A stretch of DNA of 64,000 bases from Mantamonas sphyraenae (taxonomy: Eukaryota > CRuMs > Mantamonadidae), in assembly GCA_026936335.1 (NCBI GenBank), contig JAPMXV010000022.1, forward strand, positions 1-64,000, in the 5' to 3' direction. Under the pieces are notes generated by a model. It did not search any database. It was given only the letters and a program-made list of their open reading frames with translations, and was not told where the DNA came from. This document shows positions 19,429-28,372 of this stretch, piece after piece (positions within the stretch are counted from its first letter, which is position 1; each line of letters begins with the position of its first letter). The position numbers were made by a program, and so were the translations under genes.

Positions 19429-20676
19429 ATGCAGTGGGCCTACTCATCCTGTAACAACATCCAATCAGAACTCCTCATCCTCCCTGCTGGCGCCCAGGAA
19501 ACCCGCGACGGAGCACACATCACCGCCGACGCCCCGCCCTACACAGACCTCGACGCCGCTGGCCTGACCCAGCTCTCCGGCGTCTCCTTTATCATCTTTC
19601 CAGGCAACCCAGGCCTCATCCGCTTCTACGCAGACTACATCATCGACCTGCACGCACGTCTCGGTCACAAGCACTCGTTCGTCGGCCTCGGCTACGCCGG
19701 ACACAGCAGGGAAGACCTCAACGACGGCGCAGAATACACCCTCGACCAACAAACCGAGCACAAAAAGGCCTGGCTCCGCATGCTTGCCGACGCAAACCCA
19801 GACGTCCAGTTTGTTGTGCTTGGCCACAGCATTGGCGCCTACCAGGCTCACCAGTGCCTCCTCGACGACGATTTGCCCATCGTCCGTGTCGTCAGCCTCT
19901 TTGGCACCTTTCAGAAACTCAACGAGGGCCTGACTCCCTTTATCCGCATGGCCATCCAGCCTGCAGCACGTGTCGGCCTCGCCAGCCTCTTGCATTTCTC
20001 TCCAGGCTTCCTCAAGCGCTTTCTCCTCGAGCTCACCAGCGGCTCCCGCGACGAGGTCAAGTATCTCGACGAGTCCATCCTCTCCTACCACCTCGTCTCA
20101 AACGTCCTCACCCTCGCCTACACAGAGACCCAACAAGTCGTCGACCTCGACCTCGACGCCTTGCGCAAGGTCCAGCACAAAATGATCTTTCTTTGGAGTG
20201 ACGACGATCCCTACGTGCCCCTCGACATGCTTCGTCACATGCGTGAACTCCTCCCAGACGCCCTCTTTCTCATGAGCGCTCCGGGCGTCCCTCACGCCTT
20301 TGTCCTCGGCTCTGCACACATCGTCGCCGAACACACCGCAGACCTCTTTCACGACTACCTCCCCCACAAAGACCTCGTTCAGCCCGTCGTCGTCCTCCGT
20401 GGAAGTGACTCGACCGACAAACGCACCAACGACGAACACGACCACGACCAAGACCAAGACCTCCTCCTCCACGATGGCCCATCGCCATCCACGAAACGAC
20501 GCAAAATGACTCTTGTTCCCCGAGCTGACCGCAAGAGGAGAGATGTGGACGACGACGACAACGCCCAAACCACAGACGACGCCGGTTGGCTCCTCACCTC
20601 GTCCTCGTCCTCGTCCTCGTCCTCCTCAAAGAGGCGGCGTGTCACCAACACCTCTTCATCATCGTCAACACACTAA
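19429..20676 (+). CDS. LDAH: Lipid droplet-associated hydrolase (LDAH/C2orf43 family)
   Basis: A single-exon gene of 415 residues with an alpha/beta-hydrolase fold. It contains FIIFPGNPGLIRFYADYI (family signature strand and oxyanion region), the nucleophile elbow VVLGHSIGAYQAHQCL with catalytic Ser, FLWSDDDPYVPLDM for the acid, and SAPGVPHAFVLG for the catalytic His. This series of motifs is specific to the LDAH family, which associates with lipid droplets. The last about 85 residues are an added low-complexity tail (Asp/His-rich, Ser runs, KRRR) not normally part of the enzyme. The gene is convergent with the ABC transporter, 20 bp away. Confidence 0.88.
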   Translation: MQWAYSSCNNIQSELLILPAGAQETRDGAHITADAPPYTDLDAAGLTQLSGVSFIIFPGNPGLIRFYADYIIDLHARLGHKHSFVGLGYAGHSREDLNDGAEYTLDQQTEHKKAWLRMLADANPDVQFVVLGHSIGAYQAHQCLLDDDLPIVRVVSLFGTFQKLNEGLTPFIRMAIQPAARVGLASLLHFSPGFLKRFLLELTSGSRDEVKYLDESILSYHLVSNVLTLAYTETQQVVDLDLDALRKVQHKMIFLWSDDDPYVPLDMLRHMRELLPDALFLMSAPGVPHAFVLGSAHIVAEHTADLFHDYLPHKDLVQPVVVLRGSDSTDKRTNDEHDHDQDQDLLLHDGPSPSTKRRKMTLVPRADRKRRDVDDDDNAQTTDDAGWLLTSSSSSSSSSSKRRRVTNTSSSSSTH

Positions 20677-20696
20677 ACTCCACTTCTCTCATCCAG

Positions 20697-23301
20697 TCAC
20701 CGCCCCAACAATCTCAAGTACTCGCCTGCCCGCTGATCCAACAGCTGCTGGTGCGTTCCCTGGTGCACCACTCGCCCTGCGTTCAGCAAAATCAGATAGT
20801 CCATGTCCTTCACCGTGCTCATGTCATGCGAAATCATAATCAGCGCCATCTGGTTCTCCGCCACAAACCGGTACAGCCGCGGCAGAATCACCTCGCGCTT
20901 CTTGTACGCGTCCATTTGCGACAACGCCTCGTCCAGAATCAAAATCTTTGCGTCCTTGCGCAGAAACACACGTGCCAGGGCCACGCTCTGCCCAAATCCT
21001 CCCGAGATGTTTTCCCCTCGTGCCTTGACATGCATGTCCAGCACAGACCGCCTATCCAACACCGGTGTCGGTTCTGCTTCCTCCGCTTCTCCTCCGCCAC
21101 TCCTCCGCCTCCGCCACTCTCGTCCTCCTTCTTCCTTCTCTCCCATCCCATCTTCGTCCTCTTCGTCCAATTGCCACCCACTTAGGCCCCCCAGCAATCC
21201 GTCCTCGTTGTCTCCCGTCGCCTCTCGCCAGTCTTCGTCTGCGCCGTCCTCTCCCTCTCCATCCCCCATGCTCACTCCCTCCTCCTCATCCATTCCACCT
21301 GCGTCGCCCACCTCGTTCCTTCCTATGGCTGCTGTTTTGGGCGCCTCCCGCTTCACGGGGCCTGCAAACAGCGATCCGGGCGCGTCGGCTGCCACAATCT
21401 GCTCGTACGAAGTACGTTCCTTTGCCAGACGCCGTCGCAGAAACGATTGAAAGTCGTACGGCACATTATGCAGCGATCCCACTCCACCTTCGCCCACGCG
21501 TCCTCCTTGTCCATCTGCAACTTCCCCCGCCAACTTGCCCTTGCCCAACCCTTCCCTACGTCGCTCCTCGTGCTGCAACACTGCCGTCTCCATGCTTGTC
21601 AGATCCACAGGCTCGTCTGCCATGCCTTCTCCCGACTGCTGTCCCCCGTCCATGGCCGCAAACGCAAAGATCCCCGCCGCCGTCGCCGCCTCCAGAATTT
21701 CCTCCTCCGTTGCCTCTGGGTTTCCAATCGCAATGTTCTCCCGGATTGTGCCCGGGAAAATGTATGGCTTTTGCGTCACATATCCAATCACCCTTCGCAG
21801 ATGCCGCCGCGACAGCGAATCGTACGGGATTCCGTTGATCGAAATTGTCCCTGCCAGTGGCGCATACAGCTTTGTCAACAGGCTTGCCAGCGTGCTCTTG
21901 CCACTACGGTTGAATCCAATCAGTCCGTACCGTCGCCCCGGATAGATAACCACATCCTGGTCCAGGTTCAGCGCAAGCGTCTGGTCCACGTTGCTTGCGT
22001 CGTACGCAAACTTCAGTCCGCTCCCAATCCGCAGCTCCGAAAAGTGGGTGATCCGTGTTGGAAGTCGTTGTTCCTCCGTGCGAAAGTTGGGCAGCGTCAA
22101 CAACTTGATCACCTGGTCCTGGTTGCCCAAAGTCGTCCACGCGCTCTGCAGGTGCATCAGCAGACGACGTGCAATCGCATACAGGTGATCCACATCACTC
22201 TGCACCTTCCGGTACGTCTCGTGCGAGATCCCCTTCCGCTGCATCACTGTGTGCACCACGTACGTCTCGGCTGCAAATTGGATCACCCGCCGGTTGTACA
22301 TCGCCTGCCAGATTTTCGACAGCGTCGTTGCCAGTGACGTTGACGTCTCCAGCTCCTCTTCAATCAGACCATCCAGCAGGGCCAGCTGCGATTCTTGCAT
22401 GTTGTTGATCTGAATCTCATTCAGCGCCGTCATCGCAGTGCTCACCAGCGCGCTCATCGCGCTGTACCGCTTCGACTGCTTCTTCTGCGTCGGACGGTCC
22501 ACCAGGATCGACTTTGTCCAGTTGATCGCCCGTGTCACCGCCAACATCACAAACGGATACAGCAGCGTCAGCGGATCAATCGACCCTTTGATCTTGTACA
22601 GCTCCGACGACTCTCGAACTGCCGTTTACCCAAACCACACCCGTGCGTCAGCGCCACGTGTCAGCTCACACCCCCTCACACCACTGCGTCCAGCCCTACA
22701 ACCTACACAACGCGTACGACGTCCCAATGATCCCCGGCACCGTTTGGTTGAACAGACGCAGTGTGTTGTTGATGTCCCGCGACAGCCTTCCCTCCAACTG
22801 CGTTGTTTTGATGCGCTCAAACGCTCCCAGCTCGGAAAACAGCAGCCGCTCCATTACCAGCCGTCGGATGAGAAGTCGGTTCGTGATTCCCACGCGCGCC
22901 TTCAGCTGTGCGTCCGACGTGTGGATCACCGTGTACAGCAGAGTCAGCGCAAAGTACTCCAGAACCATGCGCAGGTTGAACGAGCCCCCGTTCAGCAGGT
23001 TGTGCTGGATATTGATCCGCGACGCGCGCAGCTTGTTGTTGATCTTCCGCCGCGACGCCCACCAAGGCAGCATCTCAAACAGGAACGGCAGCACGTAGTT
23101 CACAAAGATGCTCGTTATCAGAAACCTCGGGTTTACTCGCCACAGATACTTGTAGTAGATCACAATCGGCAGGTTTTTCACTCGCCGATTCAGCCGCCAC
23201 CACGACCGCGCCACAAGCGACATCTCCAACAGCCGTTCATTGTCCACGTCGTTCTTGGTCAACTGCTCCAGGATTTCGTCCAAGTCTGCTGCCGGTGCCA
23301 T
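20697..23301 (-). CDS. Divergent ABC transporter half-molecule with a long NBD insertion
   Basis: The model is exon 1 23301-22707 and exon 2 22618-20697, about 838 residues, joined in phase (donor GTAGGTTG, acceptor ACGGCAG). Exon 1 encodes a transmembrane domain (LITSIFVNYVLPFLFEMLP and others). Exon 2 finishes that domain and adds one nucleotide-binding domain. Walker A is GFNRSGKST, the Q-loop region is GYVTQKPYIFPGTIRENI, the signature is ENISGGFGQSVALARV, Walker B is ILILDEA and the H-loop is MISHD. Between the Q-loop and the signature lie about 180 residues of acidic, Gly-rich insert. Signature SGGFGQ departs from LSGGQ. The domain order TMD-NBD is that of half transporters acting as dimers; the cargo is unknown. 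Confidence 0.85.
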
Positions 23302-23395
23302 GCCTCCACCCTTCTCAACCAGGTTGTGTGCCGCCGAATTTCTTGGCTCCCACCCCGCCCATGCTTCAGCCCCTCTCCGTCCGTAATCATACGCT

Positions 23396-24352
23396 TCATT
23401 CCTTAGCAACCGCGCTTGCCTTCACCACATGCAACACCCGCTTGCCTCCTGCAAACCCACTTCGCCCTTGCAGCTCAATCCAGTCCTTGGTCCCTTTCAC
23501 CTTGCCTGAGCACGTGTAGCATGAGCTTGTACAAAACTGGCTTGCACAGGAGTGGCAAAACACGTGCCCACACCGTTTCAGAAGCACTGCACGTGCCTGG
23601 TTGCGGAACTGCTTGAGGCACACTGGACATTGGTACTGCACATCCTGCACCTCCTCCCCGTCCCCCTCCTCGCAGCTGAAGTGCACCTCTATCAACTTCT
23701 TCCGCTTCAGTGCATGTCCTCCTGCGGGGCACTGCGTCACCAGCTTCGGTCTCTCCACCTCCCCGCTTTCGGCTTGCGGTGTCAACGACGGCAGCCAAAA
23801 CGACCGCAGTTTCTTCGGGTCATTTGGGTCGTTTGACGACAGCAACTCCTTCTCCGAAACCTCTTCTTCAGTGCGTTGCTTCACCGAGCGGAACTTGGCC
23901 TCTCCATAAAACGTGCCCCTGTACGCCGGTTCCCGCCCTTCCCGATCTCCGCTCCCGGTCCCGTCCCCCCCTTGTTCCTCCTCCATGCCCCTGCTGCTCC
24001 CCACTCCCATATCCTTTTGTTCAAACTCGGCCACTCGCTTCGCCTGCGCCTCCTCCTGCGCCTCCACCTCTGCCGCGCGCTTCAGCTCCGTCTCAGCCCG
24101 GTACACCTCCATCTGCCGCTGCAACGCAGATGCCTGTTCCAGAAGCGACTCCAGAATACACTTGCGACAGTACAGGTGTCCGTCAGGGCATGCCATCGGC
24201 GACACCGCCGTGTGCAGGCACAGGCCGCACGCATCCAGCTCTTTGATCGAGCCCGCTTCCAACCGGGCTGCCGACGACCCTCCCTCCATCAATTTCCTCT
24301 CCGACGACGTAAAGATCGCTCCCGACGATGCCCGCTTCGTCGTTCGTGACAT
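23396..24352 (-). CDS. NOSIP: NOSIP-like U-box/RING ubiquitin ligase
   Basis: A single-exon gene of 318 residues. The N-terminus MSRTTKRASSG is followed by a U-box-like half domain (DACGLCLHTAVSPMACPDGHLYCRKCILESLL). Next are an Arg/Glu-rich coiled coil and a C-terminal second RING-like module (YQCPVCLKQFRNQARAVLLKRCGHVFCHSCA). This split layout is diagnostic of NOSIP, a nuclear/spliceosome-associated E3 ligase in other eukaryotes. An extra Gly/Glu/Ser-rich linker sits in the middle. Its start is only 18 bp from the stop of the LRR-ankyrin gene on the same strand. Confidence 0.9.
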   Translation of the reverse strand: MSRTTKRASSGAIFTSSERKLMEGGSSAARLEAGSIKELDACGLCLHTAVSPMACPDGHLYCRKCILESLLEQASALQRQMEVYRAETELKRAAEVEAQEEAQAKRVAEFEQKDMGVGSSRGMEEEQGGDGTGSGDREGREPAYRGTFYGEAKFRSVKQRTEEEVSEKELLSSNDPNDPKKLRSFWLPSLTPQAESGEVERPKLVTQCPAGGHALKRKKLIEVHFSCEEGDGEEVQDVQYQCPVCLKQFRNQARAVLLKRCGHVFCHSCASQFCTSSCYTCSGKVKGTKDWIELQGRSGFAGGKRVLHVVKASAVAKE

Positions 24353-24370
24353 CCCTCTTTTGTTCTTTTG

Positions 24371-26839
24371 CTACCCCACCACGCGCACCACAATCCGCTC
24401 CATGTCCGACTCGGATCCACTCCTCTGGCTCTCGGTCACACTCTCGTCCTCGTTCTCCTCCGTTTCCTCCGTCTCTGCCACCTCTTCTTCCTCTGTTTCA
24501 CCTTCCTCCCATCCTCCCTCTGCCTCAAACCATGCCAGATCTTCCTCACTTGCTTCCGCCTCGTAGTCCAGCAGGATGCGCACACATTCCCAGTGGCCGT
24601 TTCCACGTGCCATCTCCAATGCACTCGCACCCGTACGCGACTGTACATTCACGTCGATGTGTGGCAGACCGTGAGCCCCCGGCTCCGAGTACAGCACATC
24701 GCACAGGAACAAAATGAAGCTCGCATGGCCCTCCGAAGCTGCATGATGCAGAGGGGTCCACCCATTCACATCGCGTGCCTCAATGTCTGCTCCAGCGTCC
24801 ATCAGCTGCCGCCCGACATTCACATGCCCGTGTTTTGCCGCGTAGTGCATCGGCTGCATGTTCCACGGTTTCTGAGCCTCGTCCACAGCCACTCCAGCCT
24901 CAATCAACAGCATCAAAATCTCCTCAGCTCCACATCGGGCACACAACTGCACAGGCGTTGTTCCGTGTGCGCTCACCCCGTCCAATCGTGCTTTGTGTTT
25001 CAACAGTGCCGCCGCACTTTCTGTCAAGCCCATCATGATGGACACATCCAGTGGCGTCGCTCCGTCTCCACTTTCTGCCTCCAGGTTGGCTCCTCCAGCA
25101 CACAGCGTGTGGATACACTCCACCGCTCCGGCGTACACTGCAAAGTGCAGTGGCGTGTACCCATTCAGCTCCTGCAATTCCGTGTCCGCGTGTGCATTCA
25201 GGAGCGCCTCCAGGACCCCAGAATGATGGTACAGCACTGCGACGTGCAATGGCGTGTGTCCGTTTGTGTTGATCATGTCCAGTGTCGCTCCACTTTCCAC
25301 CAGCAGCTCCACAATCTCCTCGCTTCCAACACGACACGCAAGGTGCAGTGCACTGTTCCCCTGTGCCTCCACCTTGTTGATAAACTCGATCCAATACGAT
25401 GCAAACGTCGACTTCGGCGTCAGATATGCTGTTTCTGACGACGAGGACGAAGAGGACGACGACGACGATGAAGACGACGATTCTCTGGAGGGCCCATCTG
25501 TGCTCCTTCCGCGCCCTCGCCCCTGACCACCATTTGCTTCAGCCTCGGCCTCTTCCACCACAAGTTCCTTCAACTCCACGCTGGCCACCCGCAACACCTC
25601 ACGTACGCATTCAGCCGATTTGGAAAACACTGCATGGTGCAGCGGCAGCCAACCGTACTTGTCGGCACTGAACAGATGTTTGCGACCGGCGCGGCTCTCT
25701 TCAGCCAGCAGAAATGTCAAAAAGTCCAGCGCAGCAAACCTCGATGCAAGGTGCACTGGCGCCCATCCCGACGCCGTAAGCGTCTCCAACGACAAGCCGT
25801 CCTCAATCAAGTCCGGCACCAACTCCAGTTGCCCTGTTGCTGCCACTGTGTGCATGTTGGTCCACCCTTCCAGCGATACCTGTCCTTTGATTCCCTCTTC
25901 CAGTTGTGCAATCACTTCCATCCACCACTCGATGTTGTCCGTTTGGTCGCGCAGGTATTGCAGCACAGCAGCACTGCCCTGGCTACGCACGTGCATCGGA
26001 GGTAAAACCAGCGGATTGCCACTCACGTTCAAGTTGTCCAGGCTCTCCAGCAAGCCCAGCGACGATGGCAACCACCGTAGCCCGTTCCCGTTTACATCCA
26101 GAGATTCCAACACGTGCATCCCTGTCCATGAAGGGTCATCAGGTAACACGCGAAGCTGGTTTTGACCCAAGTTCAGCGAACGGACGTGGCCCAGTGCCTC
26201 CAGGAATCCGTCGGGAAGCGCCGTGAGCAGATTGTTGCTCAGATTCACCACGTGTAGAGTTTCCGGAAGGACCACAACCTCCATCAACCGGTTGTGATGT
26301 ACGATCAGGTGTGTGAGCCTCCGCAGTGCCTTTATCTCCTCTGGTAGCGTGCGAAGGTGGTTGTACGCCAGGTTTAGGTGTGTCAATTCACCCAGCTGCG
26401 CCAGCTTTGCCCCGTGCAGGCTGTCGATCTTGTTGTCCGACACGTTCAGATGTGTCAGTTGCGACAGCATGAATGTACCGTCTGGTATCCTTGTCAAACG
26501 CAGCGCCTTCAGTGCCAGCGACGTCGCCCTCGCCTCGTACGCCTCTGAAACCTTCTTTGTGGCCGGATTCTTTGCAGCCTGCCCCAGCAGCATCCGATTG
26601 GCCCCTTTCTTTGGTCTCTCTCCACTCGCAGGCGATTCTGGTGACCCGTAGAACGCCAAGTGGTCGGTTTTGTGAAAGTCTGAACTTGTGCTGGGCGACT
26701 CAGCACGCGCAGCCTTGCCATTCGCTGAACTTGCGTTTGCCGCTCCGCCCACACCGGCAAAGCCGGGACTGAATGCAGGTGTGAACAGAGTTTTCAACTT
26801 CTTCTTCACTACGCGCACTCCCTTCTGTCGCTTGGACAT
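24371..26839 (-). CDS. LRR plus ankyrin-repeat protein
   Basis: Single-exon, 822 residues from the ATG at 26839 (MSKRQKGVRVVKKKLKTLF); sequence further upstream in frame overlaps the divergent gene and is not used. The order is a basic, Ser-rich N-terminus, then about eight plant/LAP-type LRRs (residues 110-280, LTHLNLAYNHLRTLPEEI). A linker is followed by about eleven ankyrin repeats (320-765), interrupted near residue 435-480 by a Gly/Ser-rich insert with a run of about twelve Ser. The C-terminus is very acidic. The LRR-ANK order resembles ROCO-type signalling proteins without a GTPase core. The stop is TAG. Confidence 0.88.
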   Translation of the reverse strand: MSKRQKGVRVVKKKLKTLFTPAFSPGFAGVGGAANASSANGKAARAESPSTSSDFHKTDHLAFYGSPESPASGERPKKGANRMLLGQAAKNPATKKVSEAYEARATSLALKALRLTRIPDGTFMLSQLTHLNVSDNKIDSLHGAKLAQLGELTHLNLAYNHLRTLPEEIKALRRLTHLIVHHNRLMEVVVLPETLHVVNLSNNLLTALPDGFLEALGHVRSLNLGQNQLRVLPDDPSWTGMHVLESLDVNGNGLRWLPSSLGLLESLDNLNVSGNPLVLPPMHVRSQGSAAVLQYLRDQTDNIEWWMEVIAQLEEGIKGQVSLEGWTNMHTVAATGQLELVPDLIEDGLSLETLTASGWAPVHLASRFAALDFLTFLLAEESRAGRKHLFSADKYGWLPLHHAVFSKSAECVREVLRVASVELKELVVEEAEAEANGGQGRGRGRSTDGPSRESSSSSSSSSSSSSSSETAYLTPKSTFASYWIEFINKVEAQGNSALHLACRVGSEEIVELLVESGATLDMINTNGHTPLHVAVLYHHSGVLEALLNAHADTELQELNGYTPLHFAVYAGAVECIHTLCAGGANLEAESGDGATPLDVSIMMGLTESAAALLKHKARLDGVSAHGTTPVQLCARCGAEEILMLLIEAGVAVDEAQKPWNMQPMHYAAKHGHVNVGRQLMDAGADIEARDVNGWTPLHHAASEGHASFILFLCDVLYSEPGAHGLPHIDVNVQSRTGASALEMARGNGHWECVRILLDYEAEASEEDLAWFEAEGGWEEGETEEEEVAETEETEENEDESVTESQRSGSESDMERIVVRVVG

Positions 26840-26891
26840 CCTCCCGACCCTTGCTTGGCCTGCCCTGCGCGAATGGAGCCACCGCAGCACA
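26840..26891. promoter_or_regulatory. 52-bp divergent intergenic region (bidirectional promoter)
   Basis: Only 52 bp separate the start codon of the LRR-ankyrin gene (minus) from that of the U2SURP-like gene (plus). Any core promoters and both 5' leaders must overlap here or extend into the coding sequences. I see no TATA-like sequence. Confidence 0.5.
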
Positions 26892-28316
26892 ATGTCCAAA
26901 CGCCTCAAGCCGAAAGGCCGCAGGAAACCCGCAGGCAAAGGAGGCCTCGCTGGCATCTTTAGCAACAAGGACCAGGTGGCTGCGCCGCAGGAGGCCATGA
27001 AGCAGGCCAAGGAGGCCAAAACGGCGCATCCTGGCGACAAGTCCCGCTCACGCATGCTGGACTTGTTCCTGCATGAAATCAAAGACTCTGCACCACCTTC
27101 GGCATCATCGTCCATCCCTACGGAGGACTCATCTGCTTCTTCAGGCTTGGAAGCAGGACCTGCACCCTCCGATAGCAATCTTTCTGTACAAAACCTGCCA
27201 CAAGATGTCAACGAGCAGTTGCTGGCACAGCGCTTTGCACACTTTGGTGACGTGGGCTCTGTGAAAATCATTTGGCCTCGTAGCTCGACCGAGTGGGCGC
27301 ACACAAGGCTAAACGGGTACGTCCTCTTCATGCGCCGCAGAGACGCGACTGCCGCCATGCAGAGCATGCACAATGCACGCTGGCGTGGTTCCCTGCTTAC
27401 AGTGCGCTGGGCAAACCCCATGCCCCTCCCCATGGCTCCTGTGTGGCCACGCACGTCATGGACACCTGGGTTGGGAGACGAAAGCGACGAAGAACCCGAC
27501 GGTGACGATGCCATGGATCAAGACGGCGAATCGGACACCCTCAGCGAGGACGACTTGCATGCTTGGCGAAGCATCCTGGCCGACGTGTTGCCCACACGTG
27601 CGTCTCTACGCCATGCGATGCTGTTTTGTATGCAGCGCGCGCCGGTTGCAGTCCAACTTGTGCAGGAGCTCGTGGAGGCGTTTGTAGAAGAGACCCAAAG
27701 TGTGCAGCACAAGGTTGCACTGTTGTACGTGGTCTCTGAGCTGCTGCACAACAGCGGGAGCACGCGGGTGCGGAAGGCCACGTTGTTCCGCACGGCCGTG
27801 GAATCCAGCCTGGACCGGGTGTGTGACGAGCTGGTACGTATGGATGCCTCGCTGTCCTCGCGCATCCATAGTGCGTTGTTCCGCGACCGTGTGTTGCGAG
27901 TGTTCCACGCTTGGGACAGCTGGTCTGTGTTTCCGCACAACACCATGCATGACTTGATCATGGTCTTTGATCGAGATCGCCTGAGGCAAGAACAGATGGA
28001 GCAAGAGCGGCGGCGAGAGGAGGAAGAGCGTGAACGCATACGCCTTGCGGAGGAGGAGCGACTTCAGCGGGAAGCGGAGCGGCAGCGGCGCATTGCCAGT
28101 CTGGATGCTCAATGGACCACTGTGGATGCAGAGACAGCCGCAGTGGCCCATGTACAGGCACAGGGGACCAAGGAGCCAGAGGGGCATGAGGAAGAAGCGA
28201 GGGAGGCATCAGCAAGTGTCACCGTGCAGGAGCGGGTCCCGTTTTCCATGGACATCGACGGAACGCCGTTGACTGAAACAGAGCTGGCTCAGTTTGCGCC
28301 CCTGGAATGGGCGTGA
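26892..28316 (+). CDS. U2SURP: U2SURP/SR140-like splicing factor (RRM + CID)
   Basis: A single-exon gene of 474 residues. A Lys/Arg-rich N-terminus (MSKRLKPKGRRKPAGKGG) precedes an RRM at about 95-175. That RRM carries the SR140-specific extended pattern (NLSVQNLPQDVNEQLLAQRF, SVKIIWPRSSTEWAH, GYVLFMRRRDA). An acidic linker follows, then a CID domain at about 218-360 (HAMLFCMQRAPVAVQLVQELV, LLYVVSELLHNSG, VLRVFHAWDSW). A charged coiled-coil tail (EQERRREEEERERIRLAEEE) ends the protein. In animals U2SURP also has a SURP domain between RRM and CID. I see none here, so this is a shortened form or has lost it. Role: U2 snRNP-linked pre-mRNA splicing. Confidence 0.85.
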   Translation: MSKRLKPKGRRKPAGKGGLAGIFSNKDQVAAPQEAMKQAKEAKTAHPGDKSRSRMLDLFLHEIKDSAPPSASSSIPTEDSSASSGLEAGPAPSDSNLSVQNLPQDVNEQLLAQRFAHFGDVGSVKIIWPRSSTEWAHTRLNGYVLFMRRRDATAAMQSMHNARWRGSLLTVRWANPMPLPMAPVWPRTSWTPGLGDESDEEPDGDDAMDQDGESDTLSEDDLHAWRSILADVLPTRASLRHAMLFCMQRAPVAVQLVQELVEAFVEETQSVQHKVALLYVVSELLHNSGSTRVRKATLFRTAVESSLDRVCDELVRMDASLSSRIHSALFRDRVLRVFHAWDSWSVFPHNTMHDLIMVFDRDRLRQEQMEQERRREEEERERIRLAEEERLQREAERQRRIASLDAQWTTVDAETAAVAHVQAQGTKEPEGHEEEAREASASVTVQERVPFSMDIDGTPLTETELAQFAPLEWA

Positions 28317-28372
28317 GTGAACATGGCAACGTCGAGAGGGGCGATTGACGAGGCACAGAAACTTGCCACGCC

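Noticed and set aside
26840-27514. N-terminal extension of the LRR-ankyrin protein to 27514
   Set aside because: The extension overlaps the RRM-coding part of the U2SURP-like gene on the other strand and is low-complexity. The ATG at 26839 begins a sensible basic N-terminus.
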